Notes under the pieces: generated by a model | Seen by the model: only the letters and a program-made list of their open reading frames with translations | What the model was told of the DNA's origin: nothing | Database searches by the model: none | Shown here: positions 49,400 to 62,360 of the stretch, piece by piece | Layout of the letters: each line of letters starts with the position of its first letter | Numbering within the stretch: position 1 is the first letter of the stretch | Position numbers and translations under genes: made by a program | NCBI RefSeq assembly: GCF_902686445.1 | Contig: NC_062220.1 | Location: 93,248,143-93,312,142, forward strand | DNA length: 64,000 bases | From: Sciurus carolinensis | Taxonomy: Eukaryota > Chordata > Mammalia > Rodentia > Sciuridae | Direction: 5' to 3'

Positions 49400-50175
49400 T
49401 CTCCGAATGGTATCCCATATGTTGTTGATATGTAGAGTTTTCATTGTTGACATTTATGAATTGACTATAATTGTACTTTGATTTCCTTCTTGACTTGAGT
49501 TAATTATGAGGATGTTTAAATTTCCAAGTGGTATTTAAAAAAAAAATCATGTTACTAATTGCAGCTTCATTGCTTGTTTTTAAAAATATGTGAATTGCAT
49601 AAGTTCTACTTTTTGGAATCTAATGAGTGGTTTTCTTTCTTGGTAGTTTGGGATATAACCAATTGTTGAAATGTTGTCTAGATATTTTACAATAATGTGT
49701 TGCATTCTTATATTACAGAGTATAACTTTTCCTGTTCATATATGTTGTATTTTTCCTCTGTAGGACTATTAGTTTTATTACATGTAATAAGTGTTATGTT
49801 ACTTGTTACATTTAAATTTATGAATATTCTATTACCATTATATATTGTATATTTTTTCAATATAAATAATCCCTATATCACATATAATATCATTTGCTTT
49901 GAATCTAATTTGCATTATACAAGTATTGTAATGAAAGCCTTCTTTGAGTAATTAATTTCTTGTAATACTTTTGACCATTCCTTTGTTTTTAAACTTTGAT
50001 ATCATTTGGTTTTAGTGGTTTCTCTTCCAAACAGTATATGGTTGGATCTTAGGGAATGTTTTCTTTTAAGATGGTCTGTTTTAGGAAGAAGCTTAAGTCA
50101 TTCATATTAATTGTGAGAAACAGTATTTATCATTATTTCACTCTGTTCATTTAAACCCTTCTTTGTTAAGATTTT
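49400..50175 (-). mobile_element. Old L1 ORF2 endonuclease fragment
   Basis: Antisense pattern with AATTTCCAAGTGGTATT, TAAGTTCTACTTTTTGGAAT and AATTGTTGAAATGTTGTCTA. Confidence 0.6.
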
Positions 50176-50199
50176 CTTGCTCCTTATTTGTTTTTACTT

Positions 50200-50675
50200 G
50201 GTTATTAATTATGGCTGACTGAAACTGCACCCCCCTCCCGATTATCTACATTCAAATCTCTGAAACCTATGCATTGACAAAAGGGACTTTCCATGATGAT
50301 TAAATTAGAAACCTTGAAATGGGAAGGTTATCCTGGATTAGTTTAGGAAGTCCTAAGTGCAGTTGTCACAGGGAGGCAGAGGGAGATTTGACACATAGAA
50401 GAGAAGGTGCTGTAATCACAGAGAGAGATCAGAGTGGTGTGCCCACAAGCAAAGGAGTGCTGGCAGTCAGCTGAAGCTGAAAGATGCAAGGGATGAATTT
50501 TCCCCCACAGTCTGCAAGGACTAGAGCCCTTCAAAGACTTTGATTTTGACTCAACAGAACTGATTTTGGACTTCCAGTCTGCAGAACTGTTGAGAGAAAA
50601 AAATTATGTTGTTTTAAGTCAATAAGCTTGTGGGAATTTGTTAGAGCAGCCATAGGAAACATGTACATTAATTTT
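50200..50675 (+). mobile_element. MLT1-like MaLR LTR
   Basis: Old LTR pattern: CCTTGAAATGGGAAGGTTAT, then ATTTTGGACTTCCAGTCTGC, then a poly-A-signal region and a TTGTTAGAGCAGCCATAGGA end. The family name is by resemblance to MLT1. Confidence 0.6.
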
Positions 50676-51050
50676 CTCCACTTTTATTTTACTCCATCAT
50701 AGCTTATATCTAATTTTTAGATTTAATGTATTTCTGTCAAAATATAGGCAAAAGAGATAGCTAAAATGTCTAAATGAAAATGTAACATAATTTATTTCCT
50801 GTTACTCTCTTCAACTCCCAGATTTTTCTCTGAAATTTTTCATAACTACATTTATAAACTATTTTTTAAAATTATAAATTATTTTATATTTTCCTAACAT
50901 CTTTATTTACCATAGTTATTATTATTTTATCCCCTTTCCTTTTCTGGAATTTTTAATTTTGAAATAATTCTCAGCCAACTCAAATATTTCCTCAAGGAGA
51001 ATTTTCAGGAAGAGTATGTGGTGTTAAATTTCCTCCCTTCTGATGTATGT

Positions 51051-51058
<8 letters not shown>

Positions 51059-51106
<48 letters not shown>
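51059..51106. repeat. (GA)n microsatellite
   Basis: About 24 perfect GA units. Confidence 0.98.
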
Positions 51107-51110
<4 letters not shown>

Positions 51111-51841
51111 AAAAGAAAGGGAAAAAAATGTACTGCGCCTTGGCACAGAAGTGATATTTACAAAATTCTTGGATAAAAATTTTTCTTTCAAAACTCTGAA
51201 CATGTTGTTATACTGTTCTCTGGCATTTATTTTTGTGGAGAAGAAGCATGATAATTTGAGATGCATTTTTTTAGATAACCTTTAATTTTTTTACCCTGCC
51301 TAGATGTTTGAAGATATTTCATCTCTGAAGTTAAATATCTTTCTGATAACGTCTCAAAGTTGGTCTCTTTTTGCTAACATTTTCTGTCGTTTTGCTCTGT
51401 GCACATTCCCCAGTCCCCACTTTGGTGATCCTTCCTCTTGTTTCAGATCCTGACTCAAGACAGCTGCAGATGTTCAAGGTTCTTTTGACCTTACCATGAC
51501 CTTTGATCCCATTGTGTGTTCTCTTTCTCACCTTTCTCCAATGCCACCTCCTCAGCTATGTGTGGTTAGCCTCAATAATACTGCATTCATGGATAAAACA
51601 TAGAAACCTCATTTTTCTCTAAGAACACAAATGTCTGATTTTTCCCTTCCACTTAACCATCCATTTTCTCTTTCTCCATTTGTCTCCTTTACATAAGAGT
51701 AGAATTCCTTTTTATGTCTCTCAGGGGAGCCTTTAATCTCTGAACTTTCCCCACTTTCCTCTCCCTGTGGCACCTTCCACAACTTAAGTGCTGAGATGCA
51801 TTTGTAGTAGTGTTACCAAGATTACAAAAAATGGCAGTGTA

Positions 51842-52182
51842 CAGATGGTCCCCAAGTTCTGATGATTCAATTTATAATTTTTAGACTTTATGATGGTGCA
51901 AAGTATACTCATGCAACCATTCTATTTTTTAATTTCAGCAGAGTATTCAATAAATTACATGAGGTAGTCAACACTTCATTATAAAATAGATTTCATGTTT
52001 GATTATCTTGCCCAAATACAGGCTAATAACGTAAGTCTTCTGAGCATAATCAAGGCAGACTAGGCTAAGCTATAATGTTTGGTAGGTTAAGTCTATTAAA
52101 TGCATTACCAGCTTACTGTATTTTTGACTTACAATGGGTTTATTGGGGTGCAAACCCATCATAAGTTGAGGAGCAACTACAG
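51842..52182. mobile_element. Non-autonomous DNA transposon (Tigger-like) with inverted ends
   Basis: The left end (CAGATGGTCCCCAAGTTCTG) and the reverse complement of the right end (CTGTAGTTGCTCCTCAACTT) share a common pattern. Internal GACTTTATGATGGTGCAAAG and GACTTACAATGGGTTTATTG are typical of this MITE class. Confidence 0.65.
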
Positions 52183-53102
52183 TTGGTTGTCTGAGTCAGA
52201 GAAAGAACAAAAAAAGTACAAGTTCAGAACAAAGGTAAATACCAAGAAGACAGTCAGACACTCACCTTTAGACTTTAGTCTTCAAGTTACTCTTCTATCC
52301 CCTCTAGATTTGAACCTAAGTTTACAAAGCTTCATTTCTTGGTAGAAATGAAGTTTCAAGTTAGCTGAAAATTTTCCACCATCATCATCTTTTCAGAGAT
52401 GTTTCATTTCATTACATTTTAAATATGTCACTTTCAGAAAAGATATTAATTTCTTATATCCCAATTTCTTCTTCTGCAGAGTATGCAAATAAAACTGCAC
52501 AAGATAATTAAAAGGTGAGAGTAAGGTTAATAAAAAAAGGGAGTGTGGAGGAGGGAGAGAAGACTCAGAAACTGACCCTAGTGAACAGCTCTGCTAGAGA
52601 AGTGGATGAAGGAGGGGAGCTCTGTGATGGTGTTGGTGCTGCTGATGATAAATGATTCAGAACAGCACATAGGCCTACTGAAACCGGAACCCTTCTATCA
52701 TCTATCAACTATTCACACTGATAAAAGGCAAATGAACCTTTGTTTCTAATTATTCTGGAGTGTCAATTGTGGCAGAGAAAATTAATTTAGCTTTAAAAGT
52801 CAATTACAAATAAATGTACCATGCAAATGTCAAGAGGGACTGATCCTGTAATGTGGAATTTCCAAGAAGCCAGTTGAATGAGTGAGTGGGAGCTGGAAGC
52901 ATCCTCACCCATCACCGGTAGCAATGCAAATTCCAGCATCAAGAACTGCAACTTGCTCCCCAGCAGGGAAAAACAGTCATGGCCACTCTCCCACCAACCA
53001 ACCCTATCCCAGGTTTCTAAGTAGCACAAAACACAATTCTTTCCATTACATGTGTTCCTCACCTGTATGAAGTCATATAACTCCTCTCATTTCTGTCTTC
53101 AG

Positions 53103-53196
53103 GTTGTACTGCTTTATGCCTCTACCTACGTCCTGGTGTCCCTCAGCATAGACAGATACCATGCAATTGTCTACCCCATGAAGTTTCTGCAAGGAG
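53103..53196 (+). CDS. NPSR1: NPSR1 internal coding exon (probably exon 4): TM3 and DRY motif
   Basis: A 94-nt exon encoding 31 residues plus the first base of the next codon: VVLLYASTYVLVSLS, then IDRYHAIVYPMKFLQG, equivalent to human residues 129-159. It contains most of TM3, the Asp-Arg-Tyr G-protein-coupling motif at its cytoplasmic end, and the second intracellular loop. The acceptor is pyrimidine-rich and ends CTTCAG|GTT; the donor is GAG|GTGAGC. Phase 0 at the start fits the preceding exon, and phase 1 at the end fits the next, where G joins AA to give Glu160. The exon is separated from its upstream partner by a 25.5-kb intron packed with nested retrotransposons. No frameshift or stop is present, so the gene looks functional here. 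Confidence 0.96.
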
Positions 53197-55611
53197 GTGA
53201 GCAAGCATTCCTTCATGAGACATCATCCTTGAATGAGGGTGGGATTGTTTCCATTAATAGTTTATTCTTAACAATAGTTCTCTTATTTCCCCCCTTCTTT
53301 TCCTCCTCCTCTCTTTGTTCTCCAACACCTCTTTCCCCACTTCATGGGTCGTGTTGTGCAAAAGGGTATAGAAGAGAAAGCTTAGGTACCTGGAAAAATG
53401 CTTACTCTTCCCAGGGATGGCTAAGGAAGGTGGTTGCCTGGACCCACCTTTTGACCATTGGTTGTGACCATTCACCTTGACTCTATGTTTTCATCTAGTT
53501 CCTTTTGAGCCCTAGTGACAAGCATATCTATGCAAAAAAGTGAACACTTCAGCTTGCATACTTTCTGGAAACTAACACTTCAAGATTCTTACCCCAAACT
53601 ATGGAAAAAAAATTGAAAAAGTTTTTTTTCATTGATTATCATACTGAAAACAAAGGAAGTCCTCCTTGACCCAGAAATAGTGATAGATCTCTGAAAGAAA
53701 GAAGCTGATGGGTCAGCCCACAGTACCCCCAGATGATGCTTGTAGTAGCATGTCAGATGTAGTCAGAGTAATTCTAGGACATACTCTGTCTACGGGCCCA
53801 GAGCAAAAGAGAACCCAGGCAACAGAAAGAGTGACTTCTGAAGCACAACATGGAGGGTTAAGCACATTTCCGGCTGCCTTTCCTCACCCCAGACAGGTAG
53901 CAGATATGGAGGCCTCTGCTTTCAAGTAGGTGAGCTAAGTGAGGATACTGAGTTTAATGCGACAGAGTGGGGCTCTGGAAAACCCTGGCGAGATGCTGGG
54001 TACCTGGTCATGGGATGAACTGACCACTACTCCAACGACAGGCAGAGCCCACCCTCTTCCATACGCAGTGTTTAGCCACCTTCCCACAAGCTGACTGTGA
54101 AAACGATAAAATGAATAACACAACAAAAAATCTTGTCTGCAAAGATGAGAAGCAATCTAATATTATTAAGGAAAAGTGACAAAAGCCAAACTGTGCAAAA
54201 TAGATAATACATTTAAAATACCATTCCACAGAATTTACTCCTAAGGAAAACAAAGTTAATAGAGCAAGTAGAACTTTAGAATAAAGTGTAATGAATGTCA
54301 CCGGAGAGTTGCAAGAAGGTGCGGAGATGTGGTAATTTCATTTACCATTGACAGGGATATAAACCGACAGATACTTTGAATAGTAAATGTATTTTTTACT
54401 GCTTTTTACCAAAGTGATAGCTTCCTTAGTCAGAAACTCCAGACAAGCTAACAATTGTAAAGTTCTTCAGGAAAAATAAATATAAGAATAATTAGGAAGA
54501 TATCAATAATAGTGAAGAGATACATGTAGCACCAGATATTAAAACACAAATCAAACTTTGATCATTAGAACAATAAGATACTGGAACCAGAATAGTATAT
54601 ATAAAGCATATGAACTTTCAAATTAGCTTGGAAAGGATGAGTTAGTATATAGAGTTGGAATAGCTCTCTACATACTTTTAAAAATATTAAATTACCACAT
54701 GTCACAGCTAATTACAAATAAGGTTCCCACTGGATTGAAAAAGTAACTTTTTAAACATAAATATACTAAAAGAATATAAAAATAAATCTTAGCTAGGGAA
54801 ATTTCCCTATAGGTATCATACCAAATGCAGAAACAATAAGGAAAACAAAGAGAGTTTGTCACTATTTCAAAATTATTAAGCAACTTATACAAATAATAAA
54901 CCTCATAAATTAAAAGCAAAAGGACAAATGGAAAATATTTGAACTTATCAGGGAAAGAACTAACTTCTTATAAAGAACTTTGACAAAATCAGTTATGATG
55001 GTCCATGCCTATAATCCCATCAACTCGAGGAGGCTGAGGTAGGAGGCTTGTAAGTCGGAAGCCATCCTGGGCAACTTAGTGTGACCCTGTCTCAAAATAA
55101 AAAATAAATAAAGAGGCCTGGGGATGTTGCTCAATGGTAAAGCACTCCTTGGTTAAATCCCCAGTACTGGGGCGGGGGAAAAGAACTTTGGCAAAGAAAT
55201 AAAAGCATACCAATTGAAAAACAAAATGAGCAAAGGACATAAACAGATAAAGAAGCAAACACAAATAATTAGAAGCTATATCTAAAAATACTCATTTTGA
55301 CTAATAGCTAAAGAATTGCAAGATTAAAAGCTTAAACAGAAAGTTTACTGACCAGATAACAAGAGTAGATTAAGAATCCTCTCGATGTTGGAGGAACCCA
55401 GGGAAGTGGGAACTTACACTTCTGGTAGGAGCTATACGTTGCAGACAGCAGGTGTTTTCATCCCATTTTACACACAAGGAGGCTGAGGCAGCAGGAGGTT
55501 CTGAGAGGTTCAAGTGACTCTCTCACAGACATCCTTTTCTACAATAGACTCCAAGTGTGTTCCAGAGGATGTTCCCAGGTGCTCATGCATCTTTCTCTTT
55601 TCTCTGAGCAG
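53197..55611 (+). other. NPSR1: NPSR1 intron between exons 4 and 5 (2.4 kb)
   Basis: Starts GTGAGC and ends GAGCAG. It contains one composite SINE (54990-55185) and a small MIR-like fragment just before exon 5. The rest, including 53200-54980, shows no recognisable gene or repeat. Confidence 0.92.
54990..55185 (+). repeat. Composite B1-ID SINE
   Basis: CCATGCCTATAATCCCATCA to GGGGATGTTGCTCAATGGTA. Confidence 0.87.
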
Positions 55612-55813
55612 AAAAGCAAGCCAAGGTTCTCATTGGGGTTGCCTGGAGCCTCTCCTTCCTGTTCTCCATTCCCACCCTGATCATATTCGGGAAAAGGACA
55701 CTCTCCAATGGTGAAGTGCAGTGCTGGGCCCTGTGGCCTGATGACTCATACTGGACCCCATACATGACCATTGTGGCCTTCCTGGTGTATTTCATCCCTC
55801 TGACAATCATCAG
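55612..55813 (+). CDS. NPSR1: NPSR1 internal coding exon (probably exon 5): TM4, ECL2, TM5
   Basis: A 202-nt exon that completes Glu160, encodes 66 whole codons and ends with two bases of the next (Ser227 in human). It reads KQAKVLIGVAWSLSFLFSIP through TLSNGEVQCWALWPDDSYW to FLVYFIPLTII. This covers TM4, the second extracellular loop with Cys197 (disulfide partner of Cys121) and most of TM5. The acceptor is TTTTCTCTGAGCAG|AA and the donor ATCAG|GTAAGC. Differences from my recollection of human are conservative: Lys for Arg164, Gly for Val168 and Val for Ile169. The next coding exon, which would carry ICL3 onwards, is not found in the remaining 8.2 kb. Confidence 0.96.
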
Positions 55814-55974
55814 GTAAGCTGCCAGCAGACCAGACCCACAAGGGGGCTTTCCTGCTTTGCCAGCTGTTGCTCTGCTCCCCTTCCGGTAATTCATTGTTCC
55901 TGAGGAAATGTCCAGGTCCTAAGATTTAAGCTAAAGCTACCATGGGCTAAGCCAACTCTTCCCAAGGAGAGTCA

Positions 55975-56170
55975 AGAGGGGAGAACTAACATTTACTGAG
56001 AATGTATTGTAGGGTAGGTATTGTGCCAAAAGGCTAACAATTACCCCATTCACAGTACAATCCTGTGAAATAAGCACCAATGTCTTCATTTTATGAATGA
56101 TAAAAACCCAAATCAATGAGGTTAAGTAGTTTACCCAACACCACACAGGACTGAAATCCAGATTCAATTG
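55975..56170 (-). repeat. MIR-like fragment
   Basis: CTAACATTTACTGAGAATGT and GAGGTTAAGTAGTTTACCCA, then ACACCACACAGGACTGAA. Confidence 0.7.
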
Positions 56171-58643
56171 AATATCCTATCATGGAGCCTTCCAAATATA
56201 TGATCTGAAACTAGCTTCATGCACTTACAAATGGAAAGATAGACATACTTGAAACAAACTGAAGGAACAAACTTGGTACACACTAATATACTTTAATATA
56301 AAGTACACGTGCAATGTCTGGGATCAGGTAATGGCAAGGGATATTTCTTGGAAGCCAACATTGAAGGAAGGAAGGATTCAGGTAGAAGGAAAAGTAGGGA
56401 GGAAGCAGGCTCCCTGGTGACCAGAGATCAGAGTGAGTGGGGGCACTGAGTAAACAGGCAGGCAGTTCCAGTGAGATAGAAGTTGGTAACGGCCTTCTTT
56501 ATTAGTGGCTGGGGGAAGGTTCCTTGTGAGGGGCTTGGGCAACTGAGCTACAGGATGTGTACTTGGTCCAGCAGCTAATGGTGAGTCACAGATGGTCTTT
56601 TGGGAGAGATGACCACAGCACCCTGTTCATGACAGGGTCTTGCTGAATGAAACAGTGGTCCTACATGTGTGGATAGGGTGAAGAACTGCAGGGAGAGAAA
56701 TTCCATGTTAGCTGTGTATGCGGGTCACTTTTTGGGTGCCCCCATACCTACCAAGATGTGTCACATAATGAGTCCTGGACAAAGGAAAATCAGCCTTTGA
56801 TTTTTGGTAGTATAAATAGTGTGATAGAATTCCTTGTAATTAAAATTATACATGAGTCTGATTATTTTCTCAGAACTCATTTTAGTAGAGTTTCTAGATC
56901 AAAGATGATACTCATTTTAAGACTTCTGATGCATATTCACCAACTACCCTCAGAAAAGGTGTGCTCCAGCCAACAGCGTTGGTTTCCCTTCCCCAGTCCA
57001 ATGCAAAAGAGTTTCTTTATTAAATCTTTCTCAAACTGCAAGGGTAAGAAAATATGCCTCATTGTTTTAATATAAATTTATTTAATTACCAAGCTGTTTG
57101 AATATTTTTCAAGTGTCTCCTAACATTGTAGGAATCACCTTTTTTGTGTTCTTCATTGTTTATCTTTGGTCTCCTAAAATACTAAATCTGGAAGAAACAT
57201 TATTCATCACACACCCAACCCCTGGATTTTTGATAAGAGTAAACTTAGAACTAAAAGAAGCAAAGACACTTGCTTCCCTTCAGAGGTAGAGCTGGGCAGG
57301 AACAGAGTGACCCCCAACAGTCAGATTTTAGCATCACTGAGTCTGGATGTTATCCAATCATCACTGCTGAATCGACAAATTAACATCCACATTTAATTTC
57401 AACTTACTGCCCTCCTTTTGCCAAGTTGAAGGTGGGAGAATGCTTGAAGGGAAAATGAAGCTTATTTAGACAACCAATCAAAGCTAAGTCTTAGCAACAA
57501 CCTTAGAAAGGGCTGAGAGAAGAGGAGAGAGCAAGAAAGCAACTTGTGCAATCAAAGGCAACCGAGGCATTGATTTCCGTGGCAGCGCTGTCCGGGCTTC
57601 ACTCCTGATTGATTTCCACTCTGCTCCGGGCACAGCCCAGACTCAGCTGGGCAGATGCGGCAGCATGTGAGATGACCCTCACAGCCCACAAGGACAGGTA
57701 TCTGGCCACATCTCACATCTTTCACTGTCTGAGATTTCTTCCCATATTAATTCAGGCTGGGTTTTTTTTTGTTTTTTTGTTTTTTTTTTTAACACAAGGA
57801 CTTCTCAAACTTGCCTTAAGCCTAACTTGTCCTTTTTTTTTTTTTCTTTAAATGTCCTTGAAAAGGCAAAATATAATTTGTTTGCTGATTAAAGAAAATG
57901 ATTTCAAAAGCGAGTTTCACCTAGCTCTCATCAAATAAGGCCTCCGTCAGGCCTGCTTCTTGCTCCTTGCTTCCAGTCTGACAGAACGGTGAAAACTAGT
58001 CATTGACCTCCCTTGTCCTTGAGTTTCAAAGAAGCAGTTTGTGCCTCACAAGAAGACTGCTGCTCAACCTTTAGCTCCACTCTTCCCTAATCAGAGAACA
58101 TGGTAGCTCCTCTCTCTGGGGTAGAAGGCATCTTCCATCTCTTGAACCAGGCCAGGCCCAGGTGGAGATCTGGGAAGAATTTGTTTTCCAGCTCGTTCTT
58201 GATATTTTTACCAGCAGCCAAGCCAGGGAACCTGCCTGGAGTCCTGCCTCCGCCCAATCCCTCCCTGCTGCCCAGATTCATTCACCTGCTCTCATAAGAA
58301 ATGATGTAAAAAGAAAAGATGAACCTAATGGAGTTTGGCCAAGACTGAGGAGAAACAGCTAGTGTGTCTCTTTGCAAATTCTGTAGAAGTGATTAAAATT
58401 CAAAGAAACAAAAACCAGGGAATATATATAGGTAGATTTTGCTAACCAGAGAACATGTCACAATTTCTTTTTCAACCCTTACTGGCACTGCCTGGGCTTT
58501 GCGGGCAGCTTCTCAACTTCCATTGACATGGAGAAAATAAACAGGAAGTTGGGGGAAAGTATTTCAGCACTTCTAATTTCAAAGGGACTCTGTTACAGTA
58601 GAGTCTATTTCTCAGACCTAAGATTCAACTCTTCTCTCCCCTT

Positions 58644-58646
<3 letters not shown>

Positions 58647-58678
<32 letters not shown>
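58647..58678. repeat. (CT)n microsatellite
   Basis: About 16 CT units in a pyrimidine-rich tract. Confidence 0.95.
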
Positions 58679-58682
<4 letters not shown>

Positions 58683-59389
58683 CCTCTCTGGTTCCCCACC
58701 CTTTCCCTCCACCATCCCTGCTTTTCTCTTCCCCACACTAACTTGATCCAGTTTCTTGTACCTCTTTTAAGGGAAGATTAAATAACTCCTAATGTCAAGC
58801 TGAAGTAGACAAAAGGATCAGTTCAAAGTTCTCACTAACTTTGTAAACCACACTTCACTGTTCTCAGAAGTGCTGTATATGTTGTGTATGTCCTTACGAA
58901 ATCAATAGGCAAAAAAAAACCTTTGTTGTTTTAGTTGGCATTTCTTTCATCACAAAAGAGGTTGAACATACTTTGTATATTTATTGCCATTTTTAAAACA
59001 AAATACATATTCATATTCTTTTACCCATTTTTTGTTGGAATGCTTTCATTTGCTGTATTCTTAATCTTTGAGATATTCTTCAGGCATTAACCTTTTTTGT
59101 TTTTAATATGTTGTGAATAACTTGTCATTTTCTCCTTCATATTGGATATGGTTTTATTTTGTTTTTAGTTAATAATGATTGACATCAGAAAAAGAAAGTA
59201 AAAATAGCTGAATTACTGGCTTTTCTGCCATGAATAGCTCAAGGTTTTACTTACTGAAGATTTACATTCATTTAATATTGGCTAGCAGAAGATGACTTAT
59301 CCTTTTGGAGGACTCCCTGGCTGTTCCAGGGTAAGCTGCTGATGCCCACTGCTTGTCCCCACTGCTCCAGCCTTAATAAACCATTTTCT

Positions 59390-59730
59390 GCCCCATGAAC
59401 GCACACTCCTCACACCGTGTGCCTTCATGTACCTCATTCTTCATGCCTGAACACTCTTCCACACTCACTGTATCTTGCTTTTACCAAACAAGTTCACATC
59501 CTTCACGTCTCATTTCCATTAACAAACTCCACGGTGGATCTGTGCCTCCAACCCTAGGCCAGAGGGCACCTCACGTCTTCACTTCCCTAACATCACTTTG
59601 CTCATATTATTTTTAGGACTCAGTGGTAGTGTGATCTCCTGATCGTGTGGCTACATCTTGTGAGGGCAAGGGCTGCTGCCTCTTAATTTCTGAATTCCAA
59701 TCTGGCACACAGTGGGCACTTGGTACCCTT
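59390..59730 (-). repeat. L2 3' fragment
   Basis: Antisense pattern ending GCAAGGGCTGCTGCCTCTTA and GGCACACAGTGGGCAC. Confidence 0.55.
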
Positions 59731-59827
59731 GGTCAACGTTGGATTGAGTCAACAATGCAGACTGCATGATAAACTGCCCCAGTCACACAACAGATGTGTC
59801 ATGGCTCTCTCTGTTTCTGTCTCTGAC

Positions 59828-59856
59828 CACCCCACCCCACCCCACCACACACACAC
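59828..59856. repeat. CCCCA / CA simple repeat
   Basis: CCACCCCACCCCACCCCACC, then a short CA run. Confidence 0.9.
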
Positions 59857-61759
59857 CTAATTCAGAAATGATTACACAGTGCCTAGATCAGTTTTTGGTA
59901 TACCGTATCTCCTCCATAAGTACACACGAAAGGAAGGGAGGAAGGAAGGCAGGGAGGAAGAAATGAGAAAAAGGGAGGCATTGTACTGTCTGTGACAAAT
60001 TCTGCCAAGAGCTGTGCATGAATAAAGATGTTGCTGTTCCATCGTCAACTTAATCAGGCTCCCAGGACTTGAAGTCATAGTGACTGACAGCAAAAGCAAT
60101 ACATTGCTTTTCTGGTCAAAACAACTCCTGTGGTTTTAAAATTCATTTGACAGAACTGTCTAATTGTTGCAGGGGAGGTTATTAGCCCTGGTGTAATTGC
60201 TTTACACTAGCTGTGCTTATTTTCTCCCTATTTAATTGATTTCTCATCCTCTTATTATTCTTATCTCTGAGATAAAGGTATAGGCAGAGAAGATAGATGA
60301 CCAAAAATTACAAAGGAATAAGTGGAAAAATGCATTTTAGTCATGGAGCACTGATTTGCGATATGTGAGAAAAATACATTTATTTTGCTTGGAGAATAGG
60401 GATCAGTCTGTGGGAAAGTCCCAGGCTGGTTGTTCCCCTGTGGAGCACAAAGCCCTGGTGAGTGAAAGGTCCCCAAGGGCTTGGGCAGCACTGTCCAGGG
60501 CCTTGAGGTCCAAGGACAAGGAGAATAACATGGGATTGAGTCAACATATCATATCAGGAAAGTAATGACATCCTATATATTTTGTTACCGAAGAGGTGAC
60601 AAAATGTTGGTATATCTTTAGAAAAAAACTTTCTTACTAGTTTGCCACATTCTAGTGAGTGTGTTTGAACTTCCCCCATCTATTCCACTTCCATTCCTGG
60701 TTATTCATGGCAAACCCTCCCCTGAACATGTGATTGGTTCAGGAATGACTATATGACTCAATTCTGACCAATAAGGTGCAAGAGAGGGCCCTTTGGAAAT
60801 TTTTTGGGAAAGATTTCTCCTTTCTCAAGAAAGAAGCTCAGGAAAGGGGCTCGTCTTCTTCCTCCATTGCTGGGCTATACTACACTGCCAACTGGAACTT
60901 CAGCAGTTTGACAAGAAGTTACATTGAAAAGAGAAGAGGGGAAGGTATGAAAGAAATGCAAGTTTTTTAAGTTTAGCCAGCTATGCCTTGAAGTTGCAAT
61001 TATGAGAGATAATAAATAGTCAAACTGCAGAAGTCAATTTGAATTGGGAGTTTTCTGTAACTTTCTACCAAAAGCATTCTCACTGATACCCAACTGTTCA
61101 TACGTGCTAGTACTAGACATCAGTGAATTCATCTGATCTACTGCAGACTGTAAAGTGACTTTTACTCCCGGTAACTTTAAGAAATCTCAGTTAACTCCTT
61201 GGTACCAAATGAGTTATTTGGGGCATCCCTTTTTCTGACCTGGAAGCTCATCAGACTTCGTGCTAATGAACTACATATATCAGGACTTTAATTTTTTCTT
61301 AGTTCCTCAAGTAACAAGTTGTTTCATCTTTCCACCCAAAGATTAATTCTGCCTTCATACTGCCCCAAGCCCAACTGCATCCAGATGTATTTGTGAACTC
61401 TTGACCCTCCATGTTTTTCCATTTATTCATGGTTTCTAGATTTCCCTATTTCTCACCCACTCTGTGTCAAACATTGAGCCAGGCAAGGGGAATACAGCAG
61501 TGGTAAGACATACATGGCTTCCAGAATCTTCTCTAATCACAGAAAGACAGCCAGTTGGGGCAGGGGGGAGTTATATCATATGGTGATGTGCTTAAGAGTC
61601 TGGTAAAGTAGAAAGCCCTAGGGGACCCACAGTAGGAGGTGATAACCTGGTCCAGAGACCAAGCAACTGGTCTAGGAATAAGTAACTAAAGCCATATATG
61701 GCATATGTATCCCAAATATACTCCAAAAGGAAACCCATGTCCCCCCTTTGCTGTGACAC

Positions 61760-61960
61760 AGTGTCATATGCTGGATAACAACCTGTGAAGTCAGAGGACC
61801 CCAGCTATGGTCTAGCCTATCTTCTAGTTGTGTAGACTCAGCCAATTCACTAAATCTCTCAAAGTTAAAGACTTCTCACCTAGAAATTGGTAATATTGCT
61901 AGCACTGTCCTTATAAAGTTGTTGGAGAGATGAAATCTTATAACCTCCATAAAGAATTTG
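61760..61960 (+). repeat. MIR-like fragment
   Basis: Weak match: CTAGTTGTGTAGACTCAGCC and GTCCTTATAAAGTTGTTGGA. Confidence 0.45.
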
Positions 61961-62076
61961 GCCTAATTATTTCTTCACTGCTATGGTGAGCAAATGACCA
62001 TTATTTTCATAATTACCATCATGTCAGAGCTTTGCTGGACAATAGACCTCAATGGAAATCATATTTCTGACACTTC

Positions 62077-62286
62077 TGACATGGTTTGGAATGGTATGGG
62101 AAAGTTCCCCCAAATCTCATGTGTCCAGAGGTAGGGCTTTTAGAAAACTATTGGATCTTGAAGGCTCAGACCTCAGCATTGAATTAATCCATTGATAGCT
62201 GCATGGACTACTAGGCGGTAAGACCTAGTTGGAGGAAGCAGGAAGTGAGCCCTGGAAAAGTGTATCTTATATCTGGCCCCTTTTCC

Positions 62287-62360
<74 letters not shown>

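Larger units (their letters stand above)
27591..53102 (+). other. NPSR1: NPSR1 intron between exons 3 and 4 (25.5 kb)
   Basis: Bounded by GTATGT at the 5' end and a pyrimidine tract plus CAG at the 3' end. Most of it (about 29.5-50.7 kb) is nested transposon sequence described in other entries. Nothing recognisable was seen in 27600-29500 apart from a T-rich low-complexity tract near 27990-28035, nor in 50700-51050, 51120-51835 and 52190-53100. Confidence 0.9.

Noticed and set aside
51043..51285. ORFs with Arg-Glu or Ser-Leu repeats
   Set aside because: Direct translation of the GA microsatellite.
53052..53480. 142-codon open frame around NPSR1 exon 4
   Set aside because: Only 53103-53196 is exon; the rest is intron read-through past a good GTGAGC donor, with no receptor similarity.
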